DNA from: Phascolomyces articulosus
Lineage: Eukaryota > Mucoromycota > Mucoromycetes > Mucorales > Lichtheimiaceae
NCBI GenBank assembly: GCA_025677815.1
Contig: JAIXMP010000007.1
Coordinates: forward strand, 310,001-374,000
DNA: 64,000 bases
Direction of reading: 5' to 3'
The first letter of the stretch is position 1. Each line of letters starts with the position of its first letter. The position numbers were made by a program, and so were the translations under genes. The notes beneath the pieces were generated by a model, which did not search any database, had not been told where the DNA came from, and saw only the letters and a program-made list of their open reading frames with translations. Shown one piece after another: positions 26,113-37,115 of this stretch.

Positions 26113-28438
26113 TTATATTCGTTGTGCATATACGGTCAATTTACCTAACTTTATAGCAGATGCAAATGCTTCCTCCATATCCATTTCATCCTCTAATGGA
26201 AGACTATCGCCTGTGGCTTCATCCTTGTATCTCAATGACACATCAAAACCAAGTCGATCATGGACTTTAGCGCATAATTGATCCAATGTACTATCTGCTG
26301 GTACTTTGATAGCGAAAATATCATCTTTATGAACAATCTTGAGTTTGACTGTACTTTTTGTTGCACTTGTTGCTGTCACACCGCTATTGGTGGCAGTAGG
26401 TGTAATCGTTGGAGGGGTGGCCATGGCTGTTGTCGTTGTTGCTGTTAATGAAGAAGAAGGTTGTGGTATTTGATCTTCCATTGGAGGTTGTGATTGAATA
26501 GTACCTAACCGTGGATCGTAATCCGTTTCAATATCCCCTTCATGGATACCAAATAATTGACTTTGAACAAGTGAACTTTCAGATAAATATCTTGGTAAGG
26601 TCAAAAGTTCTCGACAATATTTATCGAGATCGCGTTGTCGTTCAGCTGAAACATATTTTGATCGGGAGTTACTTTTTGGAGATCTCTTTTTTTTTTTTTT
26701 TGGAACAAGATCCAAAAAAGAAAATTTGTGATTTGTGTTGGATTGAAGGGAGGAAAGGGAAGGAAGGATCGTTATGTGACAATAAAGGTAAAATAAAATA
26801 AAATCAATAGCTTACATGTTATTTCTTCATCTACATCCGTTAAAGGACCAGGCATGTAAGGTAGTATTCGTTCTCTATCAGATTTTCCTGCTTCCAACGG
26901 AAAATCACTGAGAAGGCTGATTTGGAAATCGTAAAAATCTAGACCATCATATTTTTTAGGTCAGTTTTTTTTTATCATCCTTTACTGTATTTATTATCCA
27001 TTCTTAATCGTCCTTGTTCACTAACTCGTTATATATTATGTAACAAGAATAAACTTGCTTAGGCTATCCATGTTTCTCGGAGTTTCCCCCTTTTTTTTAT
27101 TCCCTCTCTGTGTCAGAATTATACCTTCATATAAACGGTATAGTACCCGATGTCGTCCATTATTTAATCGCGCGTATACAATAAACCAGTATTGATCGCC
27201 TTCCAAAATATAAGAATCGATGACAGCTGCTTCGACCATAGGTCGATCCGAACGCGTACTACGACTTTCTCTTGGTGATGGTCCAGAATGAGAGGTTCTT
27301 TCATGAGATGGATGATCTGATAGCATGAAAAAAAGTGTGTGAGCTACAAATATGTTTCAAAAATGATATCTTGTGTAAATTGTTCATTGTACCTGATGGA
27401 TGTGCCGCAGCAGCAGCCCCTGTAAGATGATAATCATTATATCCATCGTCCAATCCTTGTTGTCGTGCTTTCATGATTCTATCCGAAGTAGCCGAAGAAA
27501 TGGAAGAAGAAGGAGATTCACTAAATCCGGATCGTAAAAGATGTTGTTGTTGATAATTCTGTTGTAGTTTATTTTCGATAGATCCTAAAGAAATACTTGA
27601 TGCTTCGTACCCTTGTGTCATTTTTTTCCATTCCTCTACACGAGGTATTGGTGCTGCTGCATTCAGCATATCCATATTCGTAATGGGTTTCCCAGTCACT
27701 GCATCTCTTACTTCAACAAAGGATACAGGAATTAAACCAGGTCCACCTAACCGTCCAATAGGTTTGGCAACAAACCATTCTTCATTAGATCGAGCAATCA
27801 CAATAATAGGTTCACCTGCTTTCGCATCCAATTCATCGGATCGTTCTGCTTGGAAATCATAAAGTACAACACCATACAATGGTTGCATCTTTTTTGCTAT
27901 ATATACACATGAAAAGATTTTTGTTTTTTTGTTTTAGTTATTTTGCTCGGGGATATTTCATAAGGATTAAGGAGGAAGAGAAAGAAAGAAAAAAAAAGTA
28001 TAAATATACAAAATTACGTTGGGTATTATTCATATTATTGTTGTTGTTGGTGGGTTCAGGCTCATGGTCAATGAATCCAGAATCTGCTTTTTGTTGTGGT
28101 GGAGCTACAGTCAAGTTGCGTTCTGATTTATCAAGAACTTGAAAATAACTCACAGGAACAATGCCTTTTGAACTGGTTGCTGGATTACAGGCTTCAAACC
28201 AATGTTCGTCATTTTCTCGACCGGTGACGTGAAAAAAGTCACCTTGTTTAAACGAAAGTTCGTGAGGACCTTGTGCTTGATAATCGTAAAGTGCCTTGAT
28301 GATCTTTTTCGGTGCTGATATTGACGAATGAAATGTGGTTGGAAAACTTAAAGGAGTTGAAATCTTGTTTTTGACAAGGGAACGTCGAGCTGATCGTAAG
28401 TTTCGTGGTGGTTTTACTTTTTCTTTTGATTGATGCAT
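26113..28438 (-). CDS. BEM1: Bem1/Scd2-like polarity scaffold (SH3-SH3-PX-PB1)
   Basis: Scaffold joining Cdc42, its exchange factor Cdc24 and PAK kinases at sites of polarised growth. Exons (minus): 28438-28018, 27896-27393, 27316-27125, 26938-26816 and 26645-26113, giving 590 residues in consistent phase. Order of domains: SH3-1 at about residues 45-105 (IIKALYDYQAQGPHELSFKQ, ending GIVPVSYFQVL); SH3-2 at about 145-205 (YGVVLYDFQAERSDELDAKA, GLIPVSFVEVRD); a Ser/Gln-rich linker; PX domain (VIDSYILEGDQYWFIVYARL, RVLYRLYEDFYDFQISLL, LPYMPGP, then the ITSERQRDLDKYCRELLTLP helix); a low-complexity Thr/Pro linker; and the C-terminal PB1 (VKLKIVHKDDIFAIKVP, with the acidic motif DEATGDSLPLEDEMDMEEAF), which in yeast binds the Cdc24 PB1. 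The full domain set and order match Bem1/Scd2. Confidence 0.95.
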
Positions 28439-29949
28439 CCTTTTTGTTATTTTAATTTATTATGAATGAAAGCTATATATATATATATATGAAAAAAGAA
28501 AAAAAGAAAGAAAGAAAGGGTCTTTTTATAGAAGATCCCCAGAGAAGAAAATAATAAAAAAAGAAAAAAGAAAAAAAGAAGGCCGGGTTTTTGGTTCAAA
28601 AAGTTTATAAGCGGAGGGAAACAAAGAAGGAACTTTTTGGTTGTTTACAAGTAGTAGTAATATAGTAATAGTAACCAGCTTGTATACACGGTAGCTTATT
28701 AGAAACACACACCTTCTTTTTTTGTGAGTGTAACAATCACTTAATAGTTAGGGTAGGTCAAAGCTTTTTTTTTTTTGCCAAGTAATAAAAATAGCTTTTC
28801 TTTGTTGATTAATTTACTGCTCTTTTTTTCATTGATATTGAATTTTCTTTCTTTTCTAATAACATGAATTAATAACTCACTAACTGACTGACTAACTAAC
28901 GACTTGTTCAGATATATATATATATATATATTATCTTATTGATTGACTTAATTCATCCATTACCTTCTTCGTCCTATTATATACTTCTTGTTAACTTTAT
29001 AATATTAAGCATGTTACACGGAATTTTGTTTGATCCAATCAAAGCGTTTGTCACCATCGTGAAACGTTCTCTTTCTATCTCTCTTCATCATGACAATGGG
29101 TTGATTTATTATAAGGTTTTATATATGAATATCTTAGAGTGAATCGAACGCATAAACATATTAGAGAGATACCAAACTTTAGTTAATATTTGTAATATGT
29201 GTCATCTACTCTTTTCCTTAATTGGACATAGTTCATCGCACAAACAGAAAGAGCTTGTGCGATTTTATAAGTAATACACAAACAAACATGTGAGTTCTAC
29301 TTCTTGATGATATGTCGTTGTTGTTTTCTTATTGAAAACATATGAAAACATGTATTATTATAAGTATAATAAGGAGATAATGTAATGCACAATGAATATG
29401 GGTTATATAACAACTAGAATTATAGTAAAATTCCTTAACCTGGACAAAAAGAGACAGTGTTGTGATTTTATTTTCCAGGAACACAATAATATGTTTTCTT
29501 TTGTCTGAGAACCTTTTTTCTTTATATTTTAATTTCAATTCCAACCGCAGCATTTCGTCTCTTTTGCATTTCTTTTCTTTTCATCTTTTAACGATTTCTT
29601 ATCAAGGTAAACTGAAATAACAATAACGATAATAATAAATATAAAAAACATTGTAAATCCTCTTACCTATTATCTTCAATCTCTTCTTGATCCATTTATT
29701 TATATATTTGGATTTATGTATAAAACCTATTATTATCGTATGTGTCTATAACAAAAAAATACTGTACATAACAAAAACTGCTTTCCCGCTCTTATTTATT
29801 ATCTTATATATATATAAAAAACGCTGGTATATCGATATAAAAAAAAAGACCTTTTTCTTTTCGTTTTTATATTTTATTTTACTACAAATCAAATTAGATT
29901 TCTTTTTCTTTCATTTTTTTTCCGATCTCTTTTATTATAAAAAAATATA
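28439..29949. promoter_or_regulatory. Divergent intergenic region between BEM1 and the 925-aa gene
   Basis: 1.5 kb between two start codons pointing away from each other. It includes a short (AT)n run near 28912-28930 and an ACTA/ACTG tandem run near 28877-28900. No coding potential is recognised. Confidence 0.4.
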
Positions 29950-32727
29950 ATGCTGCGGAAACCAGCCATGGTTGTCCCTGACAACGAAAATGAAGAATGG
30001 AATAGCGACCATAGCAACAACACTTCATCCCAATCGACAAGACCATTAAAACAAATGACATCATTTCCTCCTCTTTCTTCCTCTCCTTCTTCCATGGATC
30101 GTATTATCAATTCACCAGAACCAGAACCTACAATGTCACAATTATCTAAAATGGCAACGAATAGTACTCGTCGTCATAATAAATGGCCACCCCTTTCTCA
30201 ACAACGCATGTCACAAAGTAGTGGCCATTTTGCTACTCCTTATGCTAGTACCAGTGCTACCACTCCTTCAAGTCTTCCAAGATTATTAACTGAAACTGGA
30301 TTGCATAAAATGGCCCGTTCCCATGAATCCCAAAAAAACATGCATAGTAGCACCATTGACCATCAATCACTTATGGACGCTTTACATTCTGATTCTGAAC
30401 AACAACAACGCCGACGGCAACAACACCTACAACTGCTGCGGCAGCATCAAAAAGGAAAAACAGTCGTCGTTTCCCAAGTAAACGTAGGCGATGACGAAGA
30501 AGAAGAGGGAGAATACTCTACTACAACTACTACGGATGATGACGATTCCTTTGATAGGGATTCGATTGAACTTGCCGTCAGTGGTAGTAGTAGTGGTGGT
30601 GATGGTGATGGTCGTAGCAATAACAGCAACAAAAATGATCATCCTCATCATCTGATGGAGCAAGACGAGGAGGATGATATGATAGCAGGAGATGTTGGTT
30701 CAGAAACATTGATGGAACTCCTTGGCGCACAAAAAGATTTGGAACAACAAATGCGTGCTATTGAACAGCAAGAAAATGAAAACGAACCCTATCTTCATCA
30801 TTCACAAGAGGAACAAGAACAAGAAGAGTTTGAAATGCCAAGCTTTATACGTATACTTTATATGGGAGAAGCTTCCGAAAAGGATAAACGCATATTTTTA
30901 AAAAAATTATCTCAAGCATTTGCTACTTTATTCCATTATGATGCACCCTCTTGGTTACGAAATCCAAAGATGTTCAAGGAAAGAAAACATCACTTGTTGC
31001 TCATGAGCCTCGTTCCTCCTGATGATGGCGAAGAGGAAGAGCAACAAGATAATTTAATTGAGACGTGTGAAGATAATGGTTTATCGGTTATCGAGGCTGA
31101 TTTTACTTGGTCTACATCGGTGGCTATGGAAACGAATGATTTGACTTCTATGATTGAGCGATACGTTTGGTTACAATGTGAATCCGCGAGACAAAACCTA
31201 ACCAGTTGGAAGGAGGAGATACATAACACACATGACCATCATTCACATCGCAACACGTTTGATGGATTTGTTTATCCCGATAAAGCACCCAATGGCATTG
31301 ATCTTTGCGTTTACTTTTATGATGAAGGGGGAAATAATGATACGAAGAAGAAAGTAAAGAATAGTAGTTTAAGAGTGGATGAGGATATGGTTATTTTATG
31401 GCGTCTTAAAAAATTAGGTATTCCTATCATGCCTATTTTATCCAGTGGAAATAATAAAACAACATCATCACCACCAACCACTACCACCGCAGGACCTTCT
31501 CGTTCTCAACAGCATCATCACACTTATTCTCATTTTCCTCCCCATCCATCAAGATCTTCATCGACGTCTACCTCATCTACCTCTCCCACTGTTCATAGTC
31601 CAATATCCACTACCCCAACCATTGATGAACGACGGACTCAATTGGCTGATCTGCTTGCACAATACAAAATCCGATGTGTTGATATTTCCTTATCCAAACT
31701 AGATGTAGGACGACCACCTTCCTTCCAAAAAAGAAAAATGGCATCTTATTATCCTAGCCATAGCACTATCCCTGGATTGGAAGAACGATTAGGACAAGAT
31801 TGGGCAGCGTCTAGTATGACGACTCCTGCACCCTATCAAATCCTTTCCATTGAACAATTTGCTGCATTGGATCGTCAAATTGTGTTTTCCATCTTGAAAC
31901 AATCTCGACAAAAGGCACTCAAGAGAGAAAAAGTACTCTCTATCATCCGTACCAAGGAAGAAGAACAATTGCATCATCGTCATCATTCCTCATTTACCGC
32001 TGGCAGTCGAGTCTCTACCCTCGCTACTAATGTAGCAACAGATTTATCATGGATTATTACCTCTACGGGTAATCTTTTAATGAACCCCAATGTTATGTTT
32101 CATCCACATTGTCTCTTTTCTCGTGTATCTATCTTATTGATCTTTATCATTGGCGCTATTTTATTATTTTTTGGACCTTCCTCGCCCATGATGAGTCGAC
32201 GTCAACAACTTGTGGACATAAAGAAGGATACATCATGGAATTTGACGGCAGTAATTGGTATGACGACAAGTCAAGGAGAAGATGGTATTCTGAAGCAATC
32301 CTTATCATTTATTGTCGAATTAGGAGATGAGAATTATAAGAATGATGACGAAGAAAAGCATACCCTACCTTCCGATGATAATCATTATGAATGCAAGATA
32401 GCCTTACCCACCTGTATATCTCAAGCACCTGCATCCCCTTTGGCAAAACTGGATATTCAGTTTCCATACCCGGTCAACTTTACCCAACTTGACTTTCAAT
32501 GCCCCTCCTTGCGACTTTCCGAATGGCAGGACTCTTTGGAAAAGAAAAGCATGTCTCCCACTTCTACTACGTCAAGTACTACTACGATGGATGGCCATCC
32601 TCAAGATGGATCACCACGAAACGCAAGACCTAAGAATCGAAGCTATTGGGAACATTTATTTCAAACTACTAATTATTTATTACATCATCAAACAAAAATA
32701 CTGAATCTAGTATTTAACAGCAATTAA
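29950..32727 (+). CDS. Unrecognised 925-aa fungal protein with one membrane span
   Basis: A single uninterrupted frame, in contrast to its intron-rich neighbours. I do not recognise the family. Residues 1-290 are low-complexity (Ser/Thr, Gln runs, Asp/Glu and Gly/Asn tracts). From about 296 an ordered part begins: SFIRILYMGEASEKDKRIFL, then HHLLLMSLVPPDDG, a helical WLQCESARQNLTSWKEEI, and near 437-450 NGIDLCVYFYDEG followed by ILWRLKKLGIPIMPILSSG and IRCVDISLSKLD. The order of hydrophobic strands resembles a P-loop GTPase core with the GxxxxGK loop lost (inference). A Ser/Thr/Pro/His-rich insert follows the IPIMPIL strand. A strong membrane span lies at about 724-741 (VSILLIFIIGAILLFFG). The last 180 residues contain NLT/NFT sequons and several cysteines, and may be lumenal. 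The ATG at 29950 is preceded by an A/T-rich leader. Confidence 0.8.
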   Translation: MLRKPAMVVPDNENEEWNSDHSNNTSSQSTRPLKQMTSFPPLSSSPSSMDRIINSPEPEPTMSQLSKMATNSTRRHNKWPPLSQQRMSQSSGHFATPYASTSATTPSSLPRLLTETGLHKMARSHESQKNMHSSTIDHQSLMDALHSDSEQQQRRRQQHLQLLRQHQKGKTVVVSQVNVGDDEEEEGEYSTTTTTDDDDSFDRDSIELAVSGSSSGGDGDGRSNNSNKNDHPHHLMEQDEEDDMIAGDVGSETLMELLGAQKDLEQQMRAIEQQENENEPYLHHSQEEQEQEEFEMPSFIRILYMGEASEKDKRIFLKKLSQAFATLFHYDAPSWLRNPKMFKERKHHLLLMSLVPPDDGEEEEQQDNLIETCEDNGLSVIEADFTWSTSVAMETNDLTSMIERYVWLQCESARQNLTSWKEEIHNTHDHHSHRNTFDGFVYPDKAPNGIDLCVYFYDEGGNNDTKKKVKNSSLRVDEDMVILWRLKKLGIPIMPILSSGNNKTTSSPPTTTTAGPSRSQQHHHTYSHFPPHPSRSSSTSTSSTSPTVHSPISTTPTIDERRTQLADLLAQYKIRCVDISLSKLDVGRPPSFQKRKMASYYPSHSTIPGLEERLGQDWAASSMTTPAPYQILSIEQFAALDRQIVFSILKQSRQKALKREKVLSIIRTKEEEQLHHRHHSSFTAGSRVSTLATNVATDLSWIITSTGNLLMNPNVMFHPHCLFSRVSILLIFIIGAILLFFGPSSPMMSRRQQLVDIKKDTSWNLTAVIGMTTSQGEDGILKQSLSFIVELGDENYKNDDEEKHTLPSDDNHYECKIALPTCISQAPASPLAKLDIQFPYPVNFTQLDFQCPSLRLSEWQDSLEKKSMSPTSTTSSTTTMDGHPQDGSPRNARPKNRSYWEHLFQTTNYLLHHQTKILNLVFNSN

Positions 32728-34048
32728 AAAAATAAAATCATCTATATTATTATATAGATCCTTTTTATTTTTCTCTCTCTTTCATTTCATATATATAATT
32801 ATATGATATATTATAAATATAAATATAAATACATTGTTAGCGATTACAACCTAAACAAAATATAAATATAAAGATTCATGACATTGTCGTGTACATACAG
32901 TTACATGTTAAAAAATATATTTTACTTCAATTTTCAATTTATTTATTTTTTGTTCATACGACAATAAACATCTCTCTCCATTACTTCAAATCAATAAGGT
33001 TTACTATTATTCTTCAGGATGCGTGTAAAGTGCCACTTCTAAAAGACAGTAGAACAATTCATAGCATAATGCTTATAATTTTTTCGACAAGATGATGAAT
33101 GAATATCAGCCAAGAGCTGTCAATATTATTTTTGCTCCACTTAGAACAAACATTTAATATACAACAGCATTCAGTGTATCCCCCGGTTTTGCAACCATAA
33201 GATTTCTTTTTTCGTTCAATCAACAACATATTCTATTTTTTCGATTCCAAAAATGAATACATCCATTCTCCAAACAGATGCAATTTTATATTTTCATTGG
33301 AAGTTGAAAAAAAAAACGAACGAACGAACGAACGAACTGCGTCCCAAAGATATCGGAATTTAACATAATACATTATCATTCGCTTCTTGTAGTTGACCAT
33401 GAATAATACGATGATCAAGCTGTCACTTAGAAAAAGGCTAAGCAGGTGATATCCAAAATATTTTGATGCTAGTGATTTTACTATAAAGGGTTATTATGCT
33501 GTATTAAGGTTCTTGTAAAAATCGAGATAAAAATGATTATTTAGTTAATAAGAATCACGCACATATAAAGACATACACATGATTAATTAAGGAGTACGTA
33601 TTCTCTGCTACTTGGTATTGGGTTTTTTTTTCTTAAAAGGACGTAGTAATCTTAGAATATGTTTGGGAATCCACGAAATGGAGCTTGGGTCAAATTTTTA
33701 TTACTGTAACTTTAATGAGTTTAGCATTGATGCTATGTATTCAAGTAATTGTAATAGTAGGAGGGAAGTGAAAGAGATTTGTTTCATCATATCATCCATA
33801 TTATCAAGTTATTATCTATTACATTCGCCGTTTGTCAATAATAATAGTAGCATTATAATAGCTTACTTTTTTTAATAGCATTAATAAACATTTATTTCCA
33901 TAAAATGGTAAGGTTAACTTGGTTCTACAGCAGATAGAGTATAATTACATTATGTCTTAATTATATATACTCACCTCCTGACTGTTGATTCAAAATTTGA
34001 AATCATGTAGATTTCTTTGAGTTTCGTTTTATACATAATTTTTTTTAG
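32728..34048. other. Gene-poor region after the 925-aa gene
   Basis: AT-rich DNA with one GAAC/CGAA microsatellite (about 33317-33338, five units). No gene seen. Confidence 0.5.
33317..33338. repeat. (CGAA)n microsatellite
   Basis: About five CGAA units following an A run. Confidence 0.85.
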
Positions 34049-35280
34049 TACCAGAAACAAATAACCATACGTCTACTTCCAGTGAAACCAATGGCAAATC
34101 CTCATCAAGGGCATCCTTGAAAAGAAGCCGTCAAGTGTATCTAGAACATCAAAAACAAAATCTTGTTTATTCACTAACAACGACAAGAAATGGTGTAAGG
34201 ATGAATTTGAAAAAAAAATGAGATTAAATAAAAAATGTTTATTAAAAAGAGATGAAGATGGAAACGATATCTATGTCGATGATATCATGTTTGCTTTTGG
34301 GACCGAGTATGGATATAAACAGTAAAACTTTGCTATATATATAGTAAAATGTTCTTTCATTTAGAAAACATGGTTTTTAATTATATATTAATAACTGATG
34401 ATTGTAGTTACGTCCACTCGTTTATTCTTGACATATCCTATCCGTGCTGTTAAAACTGCTTCAATGATGATGATTTTAAATTGATAAAGGAATTTGGAAA
34501 CCCACACCTTCCTCCACTCTCAGATCAAATTTGAACTGTCTTCGATCAATATGCAATAGATATCAATTGAAAGGTCAGTGGGTGGTGACGAAGATGAAGG
34601 TGTCGCCGGTAATTGCATCATAGACACCTTCATTACTGCTCCATGATTTTACAAACCGCGGACTCATTTTAAAGAAACACCACTGGATCCAACAAAATCT
34701 TATTTCATATTTAGACATATATTGACTTGCAATTCTAAAGACATCATCAAAAAGCATACACAAATGGATGGTGCTATTCAACTTTGGGGACCTCTGGGAA
34801 AATGTTTTGGTAATTTGATGGACGCTGGTCAGTAATGAGTTCATAGTTAATTCCAGTTTTCTTTCTAATGCTTTGTTAACGTAACATCTTTTTCTGCTTA
34901 CCAATACTAATTTTTATTAAAAATATAAGTGACATAACATGTACATTGCTTAACACTTTATCATGTAAACGCTGGTCATAGCATTTCTAGTTTAAAACCT
35001 ATTGATGATCAAATGCAGTCTACTTCCTGATGTCTTTCTTATGAAAGAAGGTTTGGGGTTGATCGTCAGGGAATGTGGAAAGACTGGCATTGACGGTATT
35101 GCTAAAAAACAAGTATGTCGAACAGAAATTACATGTTCCCAAAGTAATGAAATATCTTTTTATTCAAGCATTATCCAAAGGCAGGGATCAAGAACCACTT
35201 ACTCGAACTCTACGAATTGTTGCAATAAACGAGAACAGCATGTTATCTTTTCTATTATTTTCATATTCCACCATGTATTG
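34049..35280 (+). pseudogene. Decayed protein-coding gene of unknown family
   Basis: Several blocks on the plus strand read like protein but change frame or meet stops. Block 1, 34049-34170: PETNNHTSTSSETNGKSSSR, shifting frame and continuing to the TAA at 34323 with KKWCKDEFEKKM and DEDGNDIYVDDIMFAFGTEY. Block 2, about 34470-34575: DFKLIKEFGNPHLPPLSDQI, then a stop. Block 3, from about 34566: KGQWVVTKMKVSPVIAS, a TAG, then LLLHDFTNRGLILKKHHWIQ. Block 4, about 34728-34835: KHTQMDGAIQLWGPLGKCFG. Block 5, about 35075-35280: KYVEQKLHVPKVMKYLFIQA and TRTLRIVAINENSM. All blocks keep one strand and order, which supports one broken gene rather than chance. I cannot name the family; a transposon-linked or lineage-specific gene is possible. 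Confidence 0.55.
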
Positions 35281-37115
35281 AATTGCCTATTCTGATGCCT
35301 TATTCTGTTATTGCACCAATATACACAAGCAATAGAATGAAGATCTCTATTTAATATAGTCCACGAGGTTATGTATCCAGAGTATACATTTTGACGAATT
35401 CGAAATTCCAGTTGATCTTGCCTATATTACTTCTAATTTATTTTCTATCATGAATCCTACACTCCAAGTAGCAAAGGTTACCTATTTAGTATAATTATAT
35501 AGAATGCCATCATTATAGCAAACTAGGAATTTAACAGGAGAGCCATTTAAATTGAGATCTCTTATCCAGTTTTTTTTATCAAAGGAAGGCTGTCATAAAA
35601 GTAGCACTGGGGAAATCTAAAAATACAAGGTGCTACAATCTAAAAACTATCCGAATTTATCCATAAATGAAGTCGATCCTTGGAATTTTCTTACACCTTC
35701 ATTTGCAATAGCCAGCAAGAAATAAAAAAAAATTAGCAGCTTCTCGTTCTTTGTTATTATACTATCTATGTATACCCTTTCTTTTATTTATATATTTGTC
35801 AGTGATTTAAAAAATTATGGCTTCAAATGGTACGATATATACCCCTCTCTTTTGTGACGAGCTTTGATTGGACAAATCATCCCTGCTACTGTGTTTCACA
35901 AGCATGGATTGAACTTCATCGGCTGATCCTCTCTAATTTATCCTGATCGATCCCCATCCACAATATTACTGTGGCCATTCGCTTACTTGATATTCAATAA
36001 TTCGTTTTATGCTAACACGATTACTTCTCTGAATTATCAACACGATAAGCAGTTAACTATCGATTATTCGCCAACTCGATCACTGATCACTTTCTCGTGA
36101 CATATCGGATAGTAGTATTCAGCCAATAAAAAATTGCTTTATTTTATCGACATCATTATATATTGTGTGGTACGAGTTGGGAACTACATCTTTACGGAAA
36201 CTCATGTGGCTCTAGTGACGAGGAAGTCATCCTCACATAGTTCCCTGGTCAGCTTGTAGCCTAGTGTCCAGCCATTTTGACATATCAATATGTGGTTTCA
36301 ACTTTATAAGCATTCTACATCTATTCAGTATGGCATGGAAATTTCCAATTTCCACGATATGTAATAAGAACGTCATATCAAATTCTACACTCGCTTACAT
36401 ATCAAATATATATTGTCACATTTATACCTCCAAAGAAATCAGGGAACATTATCGTATATATCCACGATATGTTGCATAACATGCTTAACTATCGGTTCGA
36501 ATATAACCATTTACTTTTACACTTCTTGTTAAGTAATTTTCGATTTTTCCTTATCCTATTTTTTTACTGTTACTATATATATTCCTTCAAAAGATCAAAT
36601 GCATAAATACTATACCTACTTGTTGTGATATAATACTTATCTACAGTATTATCATATTCTTTCCTTACCATCTCTTCTTATCCATCCATTCCTGGAACCA
36701 GCTAAAGGCTATATTTCAGACACTTTTGACTATTATCCTATTAAATGCATGTTATCTCTTTTTCGTTAGTGGGATTGTATATTATTACCATTGTTTCTTG
36801 CTTGTGGAAATGAGCGGCATGAAAAAAAAAAGAAAAGTTAAGGAAGAGACTGAGGAAGAAAATAATAGTGATCAGAAGTTTTCGAACCCGAACTTTTATC
36901 ATTCAACAAGAAGATCGTTGTTGATAATGCACAGCAATATTTTACCACACTTTTATTCTTTCATCAACGAATACCATTGGCCGAAATTGAATGCTTTCGC
37001 CATTTATCTCCCAATGGCGGATGTTTAAATGGAATTTTCTAAAAACTTTTTTTGGCAACATTTTTTTTTTTTTTTTGTAACTTGATCACACTTTTTTCCA
37101 TTACTTAAAGATAAC
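35281..37115. other. Gene-poor region upstream of NOG2
   Basis: Mostly AT-rich DNA without recognisable genes. One small frame at 36810-37028 (+) begins MSGMKKKRKVKEETEEEN, a nuclear-signal-like basic patch followed by an acidic stretch. It has no known relatives that I can name and ends 87 bp before the NOG2 start; I do not call it a gene. Confidence 0.4.

Noticed and set aside
36810..37028. Small frame with a nuclear-signal-like start (MSGMKKKRKVKEE)
   Set aside because: Short, low complexity at the start, no recognisable domain, and it runs into the NOG2 promoter. Kept only as a note in the intergenic entry.
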